64,000 nucleotides of DNA from Luteolibacter yonseiensis (GTDB lineage Bacteria; Verrucomicrobiota; Verrucomicrobiia; Verrucomicrobiales; Akkermansiaceae): assembly GCF_016595465.1 (NCBI RefSeq), contig NZ_JAENIK010000004.1, positions 806,001 through 870,000 on the forward strand. Reading direction: 5' to 3'. Both the position numbers and the translations under genes were made by a program. Position 1 is the stretch's first letter. Each line of letters starts with the position of its first letter. The notes beneath the pieces are model-generated. The model saw only the letters and a program-made list of their open reading frames with translations, ran no database searches and was not told the DNA's origin. Below, one piece after another: positions 28,959 to 37,120 of the stretch.

Positions 28959-31040
28959 ATGCATCCGTTCCTTTCCCCAGATTTCCACGTCCGTTGGTCC
29001 ACGCTCGTTCCTGAAGCCGTCGAGCCGGACATCCGCCACGCGCTTGAGCTCGCGAAGGCGAACATCGAGGCCATCTGCTCCCAGGATCATGCGACCGCGG
29101 ACTACGGGTCCACGTTCCTCGCGTTTGAGAATGCCAGCCAGGAGCTGAACGACGGCTGGGGACGGCTCAACCACCTGGATTCCGTCAGCGACAATCCCGC
29201 CCAGCGCGAGGCGCTCGGGAAGATGCTGCCCGAGGTGACGGATTTCTACTCCTCTCTCGCGCTCAACGACCGCTTGTGGAGCGTCATCAAGGCGGCCGGT
29301 GAAAAATCGGAGATTTCCACGCTGCCGCCCGTGCAGCAGCGTTTCGTCGAGGAGACGCTGGCGGATTTCCGCAACTCCGGCGCGGATCTTCCGGCGGAGA
29401 AAAAGGCGCGCATCGCCGCCATCGAGGCCGAGCTTTCCAAGATCACCAAGGAGTATTCCGAGCACGTGCTGGATTCCACGAACGCCTGGGAACTCGTCAT
29501 CACGGATGAGGAAAAACTCGCCGGTCTTCCGGACTCCGCGAAGGCGGGTGCCGCCGCGAACGCCCGTGCGAAAGGTCACGAGAACGCATGGCGTTTCACC
29601 CTGCAGTTTCCCTCCATGTCTCCCATCATGCAGCATCTGCACGACGATGGAATCCGCAAGCAGGTCTGGGAGGCATCGACAAAGGTCGGAGGCTATGGCG
29701 ACTATGACAACACGTCACTCGTCTGGCGCATTCTGGAACTCCGTCAGGAAAAGGCTGAAATCCTCGGTCATTCGCATTTCGCCGATCTCACCCTTCTCCG
29801 CCGCATGGCGAAAACCGGTGGCTCGGCGCTCGGGTTCATCGAGAACCTCCACGCCCGCATCAAGCCCGCGTTCCTGGCGGAATACAAGCAACTCGCCCAA
29901 TACAAGGCGGCGAAATCCGGCCAGCCCGTTGACGGACTTCAACCGTGGGAGGTTTCGTACTGGGCGGAGAAACAACGCCAGGAAAACTACGATTTCGATG
30001 AGGAGGAACTGCGCCCGTATTTCCCTGTCGATGGCGTGATGGCCGGCATGTTTGAAATCGCCTCGCGCATTTTCGGCATCACCATCCGTGAACTGGACAC
30101 CGTTTTCTCGGAAACTCCTCTGCCCGTATCGGATTCGGATGTCGTTGAAACCTGGCACCCCGAATGCAAGTTCTACGAGATCCATGACTCGGAAACCGCC
30201 GCCCATCTCGGATCGTTCTATGCGGACTGGCATCCACGCGAATCCAAGCGCGGCGGTGCCTGGATGAACTCTCTCCACACCGGAGCGCTTGGCGAGCCTC
30301 ACCTCGGCCTCATCATCGGGAACATGAGCCCCCCGGTGGACGGCAAGCCCGCGCTGCTCACCCACCGTGAGGTGGAGACGATTTTCCATGAGTTCGGCCA
30401 CCTCCTGCACGGTCTGCTCAGCGACGTCGCGGTGAAATCCCTGTCCGGAACGAACGTCCCTTGGGATTTCGTCGAGCTTCCGTCACAGATCATGGAAAAC
30501 TTCTGTTGGGACCGCGAATCGCTCGATCTCTTCGCCCGCCACTTCGAGACCGGCGATGCGATCCCGGAAGATCTTTTCGCGAAAATGATCGCCGCGAAGA
30601 ACTACCTCAGCGCGTCCGGCTTCATGCGCCAGCTCTCGTTCGCAAAGCTGGATCTGGAGCTCCACATCAATTTCCCGAAGTTCGCAGGCAAGGATCTGGA
30701 CGCCGTGGACCGTGAAATCCTCGCCGACTATCTCGCGCCACTCAAGACGCCGTCGCCCTCCATGATGCGGCGTTTCAACCACCTCTTCAGCAGCCCGACC
30801 GGTTACGCAGCCGGCTACTATTCCTACAAATGGGCGGAAGTGCTCGATGCCGACGCCTTCACCCGCTTCCAGAAAGAGGGCGTGCTGAACTCCGAAACCG
30901 GAGCCGCCTTCCGCGAGCACATCCTCAGCAAAGGCAACTCCGTGCCTCCGGACGAGCTCTACCGCCGCTTCATGGGCCGCGATCCCGAGCAGGAACCGCT
31001 GCTCATCCGCGCCGGCCTGGCGGAACCGGCGCTGGCTTGA
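28959..31040 (+). CDS. prlC: Oligopeptidase A, M3 family
   Basis: 693 aa from ATG 28959 (MHPFLSPDF), the normal size for PrlC/OpdA. The zinc site is His477-Glu-Phe-Gly-His481 in TIFHEFGHLLHGLLS, with the third ligand Glu in the following helix. It degrades short peptides, including cleaved signal peptides, in the cytoplasm. No signal sequence. Confidence 0.93.
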   Translation: MHPFLSPDFHVRWSTLVPEAVEPDIRHALELAKANIEAICSQDHATADYGSTFLAFENASQELNDGWGRLNHLDSVSDNPAQREALGKMLPEVTDFYSSLALNDRLWSVIKAAGEKSEISTLPPVQQRFVEETLADFRNSGADLPAEKKARIAAIEAELSKITKEYSEHVLDSTNAWELVITDEEKLAGLPDSAKAGAAANARAKGHENAWRFTLQFPSMSPIMQHLHDDGIRKQVWEASTKVGGYGDYDNTSLVWRILELRQEKAEILGHSHFADLTLLRRMAKTGGSALGFIENLHARIKPAFLAEYKQLAQYKAAKSGQPVDGLQPWEVSYWAEKQRQENYDFDEEELRPYFPVDGVMAGMFEIASRIFGITIRELDTVFSETPLPVSDSDVVETWHPECKFYEIHDSETAAHLGSFYADWHPRESKRGGAWMNSLHTGALGEPHLGLIIGNMSPPVDGKPALLTHREVETIFHEFGHLLHGLLSDVAVKSLSGTNVPWDFVELPSQIMENFCWDRESLDLFARHFETGDAIPEDLFAKMIAAKNYLSASGFMRQLSFAKLDLELHINFPKFAGKDLDAVDREILADYLAPLKTPSPSMMRRFNHLFSSPTGYAAGYYSYKWAEVLDADAFTRFQKEGVLNSETGAAFREHILSKGNSVPPDELYRRFMGRDPEQEPLLIRAGLAEPALA

Positions 31041-31104
31041 GCGGATGAAATAGAGGTCAATACGGAGGAACGAGCCTCCACCGGAATTGAGGTAAAGCCA
31101 TTCG

Positions 31105-32352
31105 ATGATTGCCGCCGCAGCCCAAGCCAGACTCCCATCCATCCTGCGGTGGACCGCCATTCTCGTCCCGCTGGCGGCGGTGGTGGGCACGGCCTCCGCG
31201 TTTTTCCTATGGGCGCTGGATGCCGTCACCCGTCTTCGTTTCGCAAACCCCTGGCTGTTGTTTCTTCTGCCGGTCGGCGGGTTGCTCGTCGGGATGATCT
31301 ATCAGAGGGTCGGGAAATCCGCCGCGGGAGGAAACAACCTGCTCATCGATGAGATCCACCAGCCCGGGGCGGGCGTGCCCCGGCGGATGGCTCCGCTGAT
31401 CCTGTTCGGCACGCTCGTCACCCACCTCTTCGGCGGATCCGCCGGGCGGGAGGGAACGGCGGTGCAGATGGGCGGCAGCATCGCCGCCGCGTTCGCGCGC
31501 ATGCTGGCTTTGGATGCCGCAAGCGTCAGGATCGTACTCATGGCCGGGGTCGCGGCGGGATTCGGTTCGATTTTCGGCACTCCGGTGGCGGGGGCGGTGT
31601 TCGCGTTGGAGGTTCTGGTCGTGGGGCGGGTGCAGTATGACGCGCTCATTCCCTGTTTTTTCGCCTCGTTGCTCGCCGACTGGACCTGCCGGTTCTGGGG
31701 AATTGGACACACCCATTATCAGATCGAACTGCTCCCACCGGGCGCCCTGCCCGACCCTTGGCTGATGGGGAAGGTCATGCTGGCTTCCGCGGCCTTTGGT
31801 CTCGCCGCCCTGCTGTTTTCCACGCTGTCCCATCGTCTGGCGGACGCTTTCAAGACCTATGTTCCCCGCCCGGAACTCCGGCCGGTGGTGGGCGGGATCC
31901 TCGTGATCGCCTTGTTTTTCCTCGCCGGTACCTCTGACTACCTCGGTCTTGGCGTTCTGGCGGAGCATCCGGATTCCATCACCTTGCCGGCGCTCTTCAC
32001 CTCCACGGGGATTCCCGCCAGCGCGTGGGCCTGGAAATTGCTCTTCACCGTCATCACTCTGAGCGCGGGATTCAAGGGAGGCGAGGTGACCCCCCTGTTT
32101 TTCATCGGCGCGGCGTTGGGAAACGCGCTCGGAACCGTGCTGGGAGCGCCGGTGGACCTCTTCGCGGGCATTGGATTCGTCGCCATTTTTGCCGGAGCCA
32201 CCAACACGCCGCTCGCCTCCATTTTCCTCGGCATGGAGCTTTTCGGCGCGGAAAACGGCCTCTACATCGCCACCGCCTGCATCATCGCCTACGCGTGCAG
32301 CGGCAGCAAGGGCATCTACAGCGCCCAACGTCTGCCATCTTCTCACAACTGA
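31105..32352 (+). CDS. CLC-family antiporter, probably fluoride/H+ type (CLC-F)
   Basis: 415 aa, about ten hydrophobic segments. GGSAGREGTAVQMGG carries the gating Glu, but as GREGT rather than the chloride-type GREGP. The usual GSGIP is replaced by GGNNLLIDEIHQ. The position of E. coli ClcA Glu203 appears to be Val (FALEVL). To my knowledge these three changes mark the CLC-F fluoride exporters, so export of toxic fluoride is more likely than chloride transport. No fluoride riboswitch is seen in the 64 nt upstream. Confidence 0.82.
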   Translation: MIAAAAQARLPSILRWTAILVPLAAVVGTASAFFLWALDAVTRLRFANPWLLFLLPVGGLLVGMIYQRVGKSAAGGNNLLIDEIHQPGAGVPRRMAPLILFGTLVTHLFGGSAGREGTAVQMGGSIAAAFARMLALDAASVRIVLMAGVAAGFGSIFGTPVAGAVFALEVLVVGRVQYDALIPCFFASLLADWTCRFWGIGHTHYQIELLPPGALPDPWLMGKVMLASAAFGLAALLFSTLSHRLADAFKTYVPRPELRPVVGGILVIALFFLAGTSDYLGLGVLAEHPDSITLPALFTSTGIPASAWAWKLLFTVITLSAGFKGGEVTPLFFIGAALGNALGTVLGAPVDLFAGIGFVAIFAGATNTPLASIFLGMELFGAENGLYIATACIIAYACSGSKGIYSAQRLPSSHN

Positions 32353-32405
32353 CTTGCCTGCCGCGTTCCGGGCGTTTATTTCCTTCCCGCCCGCAGGCAC
32401 TTCAT

Positions 32406-32477
32406 GCCCCCGTAGTTCAATGGATAGAACAAGGGTTTCCTAAACTCTAGATTCAAGTTCGATTCTTGACGGGGGCA
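32406..32477 (+). tRNA. tRNA-Arg (CCT)
   Basis: Acceptor GCCCCCG (32406-32412) pairs with CGGGGGC (32470-32476), discriminator A, no encoded CCA. The anticodon arm AGGGT-TTCCTAA-ACTCT gives anticodon CCT. The T arm is TCAAG-TTCGATT-CTTGA. The 3' half is the left copy of the 52-bp repeat bounding the island, so integration rebuilt a complete tRNA. Confidence 0.95.
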
Positions 32478-32485
32478 TTTGGTGC
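32434..32485. repeat. attL-type direct repeat (52 bp)
   Basis: Runs from the anticodon arm of tRNA-Arg to 8 nt past its end. Identical over all 52 bases to 47315-47366; identity stops at once on both sides (G versus C before it, A versus G after it). Confidence 0.95.
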
Positions 32486-33018
32486 AAGTGGTTGAATATT
32501 AGCGAAATAGGTTAGCTATTAAGTCGCTAAGTGGACGTGTTGACGCGTGTTCAAATGCGCCAAAATGCACCGAAAATCCCCGAAATGAGGCGGAAAAGGA
32601 TTACAAAGGGATTACAAAATTTAGATTATCTCCGCAATTGGCGAGGCTAATCAATGGAACCTTTCGGCGCGCGCTAAGGTTCTAGTCATACTCGAACTTC
32701 TTTTTTGCTTTGGAACGCAAGACGGTTCAAATTTTGTTAATTCATGGAATCTCTGAAGATCCTTTAATTCACGGTAGCGTAAAAAGCATTTGAACAGCGC
32801 TGTATCTCGTAGGTATCGGCATTTTTTTTAATTTATGCTCCCATATAGCGGGTATTTTAATGAAATATGAAAATAATTGTAGGAATATGGGAGAGTAATA
32901 CGTTATACACCCGTCCGGCAACGCCCTTCCACCCCTTAAGGGAGGGATGGAACTAACCCTGTAAATCTACAGATTAAGGGTAGAGTTGCGCTCACAGCAT
33001 TTGCACGTATCGTTACAC
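32478..33018. other. Left-end non-coding segment of the island
   Basis: About 540 bp, AT-rich, without a plausible gene. It contains the paired GGATTACA repeats at 32598-32619, a CCCTTAAGGG palindrome near 32934-32943 and a hairpin CTGTA-AATC-TACAG at 32959-32972. The segment probably holds the integrase and excisionase binding region of the left end. Confidence 0.6.
32598..32619 (+). repeat. Tandem GGATTACA pair, putative left arm-type integrase site
   Basis: Two GGATTACA copies spaced 11 nt (start to start). A matching pair spaced 10 nt lies at 47259-47277 inside the right end in the same orientation. Pairs of short repeats flanking the core at both ends are what tyrosine integrases use as arm sites. 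Confidence 0.55.
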
Positions 33019-33237
33019 ATGAACTCATCCGCACCAGCAAATCAGCCCATCATCATGGATGTGCTTAGATTGTACCCTACTCAGGGCGAAGCGGCGTTGA
33101 AGCCGTATATCGTACCTTCGCCATGTGTTCAGGCGAACGCCCGTGGCACCTTGGGAGTTGTAGAGGTTGATGAAGTCAAAAAGAAGGCATTGGCCGCTGG
33201 ACAGCGGCTTCGGGCTCTTTTGACTGAAAGTGTGTGA
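33019..33237 (+). CDS. Hypothetical small protein, island left end
   Basis: 72 aa from ATG 33019 (MNSSAPANQP); the frame also has a TTG at 32986. Soluble, no recognised domain. A C-terminal helix EVDEVKKKALAAGQRLRALL is plausible. Codon use looks coding, but support is weak. Confidence 0.4.
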   Translation: MNSSAPANQPIIMDVLRLYPTQGEAALKPYIVPSPCVQANARGTLGVVEVDEVKKKALAAGQRLRALLTESV

Positions 33238-33247
33238 TAATCAGCAC

Positions 33248-33312
33248 TTGACGCACTGACGTCGGAACCGTTTACATTGCGTTCTGCGCCCTAATTGGGT
33301 GTTTAACCCAAT
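33248..33312 (+). promoter_or_regulatory. Possible promoter and start-codon hairpin before the 33311 gene
   Basis: TTGACG (33248-33253), 17 nt, TTTACA (33271-33276) resembles a sigma-70 promoter with a poor -10. Next, ATTGGGT (33294-33300) and ACCCAAT (33306-33312) form a 7-bp hairpin whose 3' arm contains the ATG at 33311. Such a hairpin could hide the start codon. Confidence 0.35.
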
Positions 33313-33877
33313 GAGTGGCACAAATATAATCTGTTTCGACGATCTCTATTCCGAAGATCCCTATGAGTCCGCTAGGATTTTTGCCCCGTGGGCTGATCAG
33401 TGCCTAAAGGGTTTTGGGTGTGAAAATTATTTCATAAATCCAGATCGTATTTGGGAATTCATCACCTCTCTTCGTAAATCCGACTTTCCTGCGAACGGTG
33501 GGTTTGAAAAGGCAAGCCCATTCAAAAAGGCAGCAAACGTTTTTGTCTGGCTACAAGCAATTGCTCCTTTTAAAGAGCCGCTTAAATCTGAGCAAGTGGG
33601 GGAAGATCTTGCGAGACTTTCCAACAATGCAAATGTTTTGGTGGGGTATACGCTTGTTCAGGAAGCTCTTACAGGTGCTAAGTTATTCAAGAAGAACGGC
33701 GAGCAGGAAACTGTCGTAACCCTAGAAAAGCCCATGCGGATTTCTCGACACATGCTGGTGGATCTCGCTGAAGCTGCACAACGGATCTTGCCTGATACGC
33801 ACTTCAAGACTTATTCGGTTTTATTCGAAGCGTTGTGCTACAACGAAAATGGGTGCGGTTATCCTCGGGTAATCTAA
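33311..33877 (+). CDS. Hypothetical protein, island cargo
   Basis: 188 aa from ATG 33311 (MSGTNIICFDDLY); GTG 33299 is an in-frame alternative. Soluble, mixed alpha/beta, AT-rich codon use unlike the chromosome. Features seen: an acidic N-terminus, helical segments around AARLSNNANVLVGYT-like sequence, and a C-terminal helix with DLAEAAQRILPD. I recognise no family. Convergent with the methyltransferase gene and separated from it by a hairpin cluster. Confidence 0.6.
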   Translation: MSGTNIICFDDLYSEDPYESARIFAPWADQCLKGFGCENYFINPDRIWEFITSLRKSDFPANGGFEKASPFKKAANVFVWLQAIAPFKEPLKSEQVGEDLARLSNNANVLVGYTLVQEALTGAKLFKKNGEQETVVTLEKPMRISRHMLVDLAEAAQRILPDTHFKTYSVLFEALCYNENGCGYPRVI

Positions 33878-33953
33878 ACGCACGACTGGGGAGGTGGGTA
33901 ATGTGATCCCCTTCGTAAATAATCACGGTAGGTCTAGGCGCCCGGCGGTGTTT

Positions 33954-34219
33954 TTCCCAGAATCGGGAATAACCCAGCCCCCAAGTTTGGGGAGTGAAGT
34001 TTCGGCACCTCCCGAATAACCTTTTCCCCAGAATTGGGGAAAGTCCCGGCCTTCTCAAGAGGTGCCAGAGAATCTGCTGGCTACGGACTCAGCAAATTTG
34101 CGACGTCCAAGTGAGGCCCCGGAATTTTAGGGCGTTTTGTTGGGGGGGGAGGGCAATAGCGCCCTCCTGCCGACGCCTCACACGTTAAAGGCCTCAAACT
34201 TTGAAGGGCGGTAGGTGCC
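33954..34219. repeat. Hairpin cluster 1 (convergent intergenic region)
   Basis: At least five stems lie in the 366-bp gap. They are TTCCC/GGGAA (33954-33969, loop AGAATC) and CCCCAA/TTGGGG (33979-33992). An outer GGCACCTC/GAGGTGCC (34004-34066) encloses TTTCCCCA-GAAT-TGGGGAAA (34023-34042). An outer GTGAGGC/GCCTCAC (34111-34181) encloses GGAGGGC/GCCCTCC (34148-34167). No gene is supported here. Some stems may terminate the two convergent genes, but none has a proper T run. Confidence 0.65.
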
Positions 34220-34243
34220 TCCGGGGAGATGGGTTGAGACTTG

Positions 34244-35128
34244 CTAGGTAGGCGAGACTGCACCGCAAATGTAACGATTTCCTCGTTCTGTCAGCTCGTC
34301 CCTGACTGCCGACATATAGACAGGGTCGATCTCAAATCCAATGAATTCCTTAACCCCGCAGCTAATGGCAGCGTAGGCCGCATGGCCAATGCCTAAGAAG
34401 GGATCCATCACCACGGAGCTGCCGTTTTTGCCATGGAGCTTGATGCAATGCTCAACCAGCGCATCCGGGAAGGTTGCGGGATGAGGTCGGTCATCAGCGC
34501 GGCGATTAATTGTCTTGTAGGGTATGAACCATACATTGCCACGGCACTTCAGATCGTCTCCTCCTGTGTGCCCCCACCGGCCAATATTGGACTTGTCGGC
34601 ATACGGAACGCCAATGGCTTTGCGATCCAACTTTGTGTCTCCACCCTTCGTGAGGTGGAAGATATGCTCGTGGCAGTCGTTGACGAAACGATCGGAATTG
34701 ATGGGCTTGTAGTGCCCCCGCTGCCGTTCGGGGCCATCCTTTTTGTCCGGCAACGCGATGGACTTGATCCAATGGATAGAATTCTGGAGATGGAAGAGCT
34801 TGTGCTCATCCGCAAGGAGATTCAAAACTACGTGCGGTAAGAGCGGAGCTTTAAGAGAGCCGCCGATATTCAGAAAGAGAGAGCCGTCGTCTTTCAGCTT
34901 GCGGGACGCCTGAGTTGCCCATTCAATCGTCCAATCCAGATATTCCTGCCAGTCTTTTTGGTCGTCGTAGGAATTGTATTTAATCCCAAGATTGTAGGGC
35001 GGCGATGTTACGATGATGTCGATTGAAGAGTCCGGAATGTGCTCCATCATGCCCTTGATGCAATCGCCTTCGTAAAGTCTGACGGTGGTCTTTTGTTCGA
35101 GTTTCATGTGTCGTTCTTCGTACGACAT
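34244..35128 (-). CDS. Orphan site-specific DNA methyltransferase (N4-cytosine/N6-adenine, beta class)
   Basis: 294 aa; ATG 35107 (MKLEQKTT) is an equally good start. The catalytic motif IV TSPPYNLGIKY (about residues 41-51) precedes the target-recognition region. The SAM-binding motif I MDPFLGIGHAA and FIGFEIDP are near the C-terminus, the permuted order of beta-class enzymes. SPPY is common in N4-cytosine enzymes but also occurs in some N6-adenine ones. No restriction endonuclease is adjacent, so it may protect or regulate the island rather than form a restriction system. Confidence 0.85.
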   Translation of the reverse strand: MSYEERHMKLEQKTTVRLYEGDCIKGMMEHIPDSSIDIIVTSPPYNLGIKYNSYDDQKDWQEYLDWTIEWATQASRKLKDDGSLFLNIGGSLKAPLLPHVVLNLLADEHKLFHLQNSIHWIKSIALPDKKDGPERQRGHYKPINSDRFVNDCHEHIFHLTKGGDTKLDRKAIGVPYADKSNIGRWGHTGGDDLKCRGNVWFIPYKTINRRADDRPHPATFPDALVEHCIKLHGKNGSSVVMDPFLGIGHAAYAAISCGVKEFIGFEIDPVYMSAVRDELTERGNRYICGAVSPT

Positions 35129-35172
35129 CCCTAGTAACTTCTTTCAGAAAACTCGTACAGTCTAATTTTCTG

Positions 35173-35442
35173 CTATTTTATCCTATCGAGTTTCGGCCCC
35201 AAATGTCGACCGAAGATCGATTGAATGCGATCCTCCCACCCTCCATTGTTGTAGTCGAAAGCGTAGCGCCGAATACGCTCAATGAGGTGATGAGGAAGAA
35301 ACATCCTCTGGGACTCGTCAGTAATGTCTTGTAAGGTCACCATCAGGCTTTGAAACCCGCCATCGGTCCGCGAATTGGGATCTTGCCGGCAAACGATTTC
35401 ATATTCTGAGTCATTGAGCTGAAGGACGTAAGTGTCAGACAT
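35173..35442 (-). CDS. Hypothetical small protein upstream of the methyltransferase
   Basis: 89 aa from ATG 35442 (MSDTYVLQLNDSEY); the frame extends to 35505. Acidic beta-rich N-terminal half, then FLPHHLIERIRRYAFDYNNGGWEDRI. No recognised family. Same strand as the methyltransferase gene and 44 nt before it, so it could be co-transcribed and related in function. Confidence 0.5.
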   Translation of the reverse strand: MSDTYVLQLNDSEYEIVCRQDPNSRTDGGFQSLMVTLQDITDESQRMFLPHHLIERIRRYAFDYNNGGWEDRIQSIFGRHLGPKLDRIK

Positions 35443-35595
35443 AGCCAAAATCAATCTTTTTATTTGTGGAGGTTCAAGCCTCTTTTTACCTGAAGAAAAT
35501 GGCAATCATCGTAAAGAGTCCTAGATGCCGGGCGGACGAATATCCCACCACGCTTGCCAGTGATCTCCGCGATTTGAAGGGACGGTAGGGTAGGG

Positions 35596-35672
35596 CCCGC
35601 GGTAAGTTTCTACCGCGGGTAGGTGCTGAAATCTCAGCACCTCCGAATCCGGAGACCACCCCAAATTTGGGG
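35596..35672. repeat. Hairpin cluster 2
   Basis: Four back-to-back perfect stems: CCCGCGGTA/TACCGCGGG (35596-35619, loop AGTTTC); AGGTGCTGA/TCAGCACCT (35621-35642, loop AATC); CTCCG/CGGAG (35641-35654, loop AATC); and the palindrome CCCCAAATTTGGGG (35659-35672). They lie just beyond the 3' end of the HTH gene at 35692. No T run follows, so simple termination does not explain four stems. Confidence 0.7.
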
Positions 35673-35691
35673 GCGTCGGAATCGGGGGGGC

Positions 35692-35955
35692 TCAGGCAGG
35701 GTTCTTGATGTGCTTTGCGATGTATGCCTTGTAGTCGGAGATGCGGACTCGGCGCGAACGGGGGCCGAGTTCAACTATTGGCATCGAGCGGGCGACACGA
35801 TCCACGGGCAGGCCGGTGAAGGCCGAAACGGTGGCAATGTCCATCAACTGCAGTTCCTCGATGTTGATGCCAGCGAGCACCGCGCCAGCGATGTCGCGCG
35901 CGGCAATGCGCTTCACGTCTTCCAGCTCGGAGGGAGATAGTTGGATGCTGCTCAT
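35692..35955 (-). CDS. Small helix-turn-helix (AlpA/excisionase-like) protein
   Basis: 87 aa from ATG 35955 (MSSIQLSPSE); the longer frame to 36078 begins with unlikely sequence. The C-terminal half LMDIATVSAFTGLPVDRVAR, followed by ELGPRSRRVRISDYKAYI, matches the MerR/AlpA-type pattern of a recognition helix, an Arg-rich wing and a tyrosine-ending anchor. Such proteins act as excisionases or regulators in mobile elements. Last gene of a short leftward operon. Confidence 0.62.
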   Translation of the reverse strand: MSSIQLSPSELEDVKRIAARDIAGAVLAGINIEELQLMDIATVSAFTGLPVDRVARSMPIVELGPRSRRVRISDYKAYIAKHIKNPA

Positions 35956-36035
35956 TGCCGATTCTCGGATAAACAAGCAAAAACAAAGGGCCCCGTCCAG
36001 CCGAAACCAGACGGGGCACGATGTGAGGGAGTGAA

Positions 36036-36350
36036 TTAATTTAAACTCCAGGCGTGTTTCAAAGCCAGATAAGCCCATTCGGTCAACGTAAGACCTGACT
36101 TGCTTGCGACACTCTCAAACCGAGCGTATTCGCAACGCGGGATCTTGATGGCCCAAAGATTCCCGGATCGTGGTGGCAACTCGACGGTGGTTCTTTTCCT
36201 TCGTCTGCCCAGAAGAACGCGCATCGCCTCAAGGCCGCACTCAGACAGTGTTTTGCCGCGCGATGCGCTGAGGCGTTCCCATGCCCCGGCATCAGAGCTG
36301 GTCAATGGGATCAGCAGATATTCAATTTCCCAAGCTGCCGTAGTACTCAT
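36036..36350 (-). CDS. Hypothetical island protein
   Basis: 104 aa from ATG 36350, whose ATGA overlaps the preceding stop. It contains two similar segments (RGKTLSECGLEAMRVLL; KSGLTLTEWAYLALKHA), each resembling the helix pair of ribbon-helix-helix or CopG-like proteins. A DNA-binding protein with duplicated units is possible. No firm family. Confidence 0.55.
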   Translation of the reverse strand: MSTTAAWEIEYLLIPLTSSDAGAWERLSASRGKTLSECGLEAMRVLLGRRRKRTTVELPPRSGNLWAIKIPRCEYARFESVASKSGLTLTEWAYLALKHAWSLN

Positions 36351-36811
36351 GCTGCACCTCCTTCTTCCAGCGACCATCTTCCGCTTTCGATTTCATCCAT
36401 TGCTTTGGAGAGCAAGGAATTCAGGATGTAGTTTTTTCCTGTTCCCGCAATTTGGGCGATAGTCAGAAGTCGAGCCATCTCCCTTTCATACACGGTGGTG
36501 TTGCAAGGGACGGGCTCCGGGCCAACAAGACGTTTGTCGCCTGCTATGATGCGGCGGATTTTTTCTTTGATCTCTGGAATCCTATCCTTATGAACAGGAC
36601 ATTCGTCCGGTTCTGTGCAAAATAGGCTCCCGGTCATTGGCTCGTCTTCCACAAGGGATCTAAGGAGGTCATTCAAAAAAGGCTCAATAGGCCCATTTTT
36701 GGTAACCTTTAGCATTGCGCGGAGCTTGGCTACCCGTGTGGCGTCGAGTTCGAGTGTGGTGGATTTTTGAGCCGCTTCTCTGGCGGTGGGTTTGACTTTG
36801 GTGTTTTTCAT
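36347..36811 (-). CDS. Hypothetical island protein, first gene of a leftward operon
   Basis: 154 aa. Basic N-terminus (KNTKVKPTAREAAQK), helical body, a Cys/His-containing stretch FCTEPDECPVHKDR, and a C-terminal helix AGTGKNYILNSLLSKAMDEIE. No domain recognised. Starts 9 nt after a 15-bp inverted repeat that could attenuate its transcription. Confidence 0.55.
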   Translation of the reverse strand: MKNTKVKPTAREAAQKSTTLELDATRVAKLRAMLKVTKNGPIEPFLNDLLRSLVEDEPMTGSLFCTEPDECPVHKDRIPEIKEKIRRIIAGDKRLVGPEPVPCNTTVYEREMARLLTIAQIAGTGKNYILNSLLSKAMDEIESGRWSLEEGGAA

Positions 36812-36819
36812 GTAACGAA

Positions 36820-36893
36820 AAAGTCCTGCCGTGAGCGATGCGTCAACATCTTCGCCGTCGCGGTCAGGCGACGACTATTCACGGCAGGACTTT
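36820..36893 (-). promoter_or_regulatory. Compound hairpin before the 36811 gene
   Basis: A perfect 15-bp inverted repeat, AAAGTCCTGCCGTGA (36820-36834) and TCACGGCAGGACTTT (36879-36893), encloses a second stem CGTCGC/GCGACG (36856-36873). Read on the - strand, the outer stem is followed by TTTTT and then the ATG at 36811. It therefore looks like a terminator or attenuator placed in the leader of the operon. Confidence 0.6.
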
Positions 36894-37120
36894 GATTCGA
36901 TTTTCGATGAGATGCCGCGCCAAGGGGACTAGCCAAGGGTTTCGAATGCGGATCGGCGTTGACGCGCCGATGGGCGACGGATAACACGGCACGACGGAAT
37001 GGCAAGCAGTATTCGTGGTAATCTTCCGCGCAAATTGACTTCAAAATGAACTCGCCCGCCACATTTAAGAATGTGCGGAACCAATCCGACGACTTGTTTG
37101 ACAAGATCAATCGGATTTCG

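Noticed and set aside
31041-31104. Fluoride riboswitch before the CLC gene
   Set aside because: The conserved GGNGATGG-type start and pseudoknot pairing are not visible.
34244-35128. Restriction-modification system
   Set aside because: Neither neighbouring gene shows an endonuclease motif.
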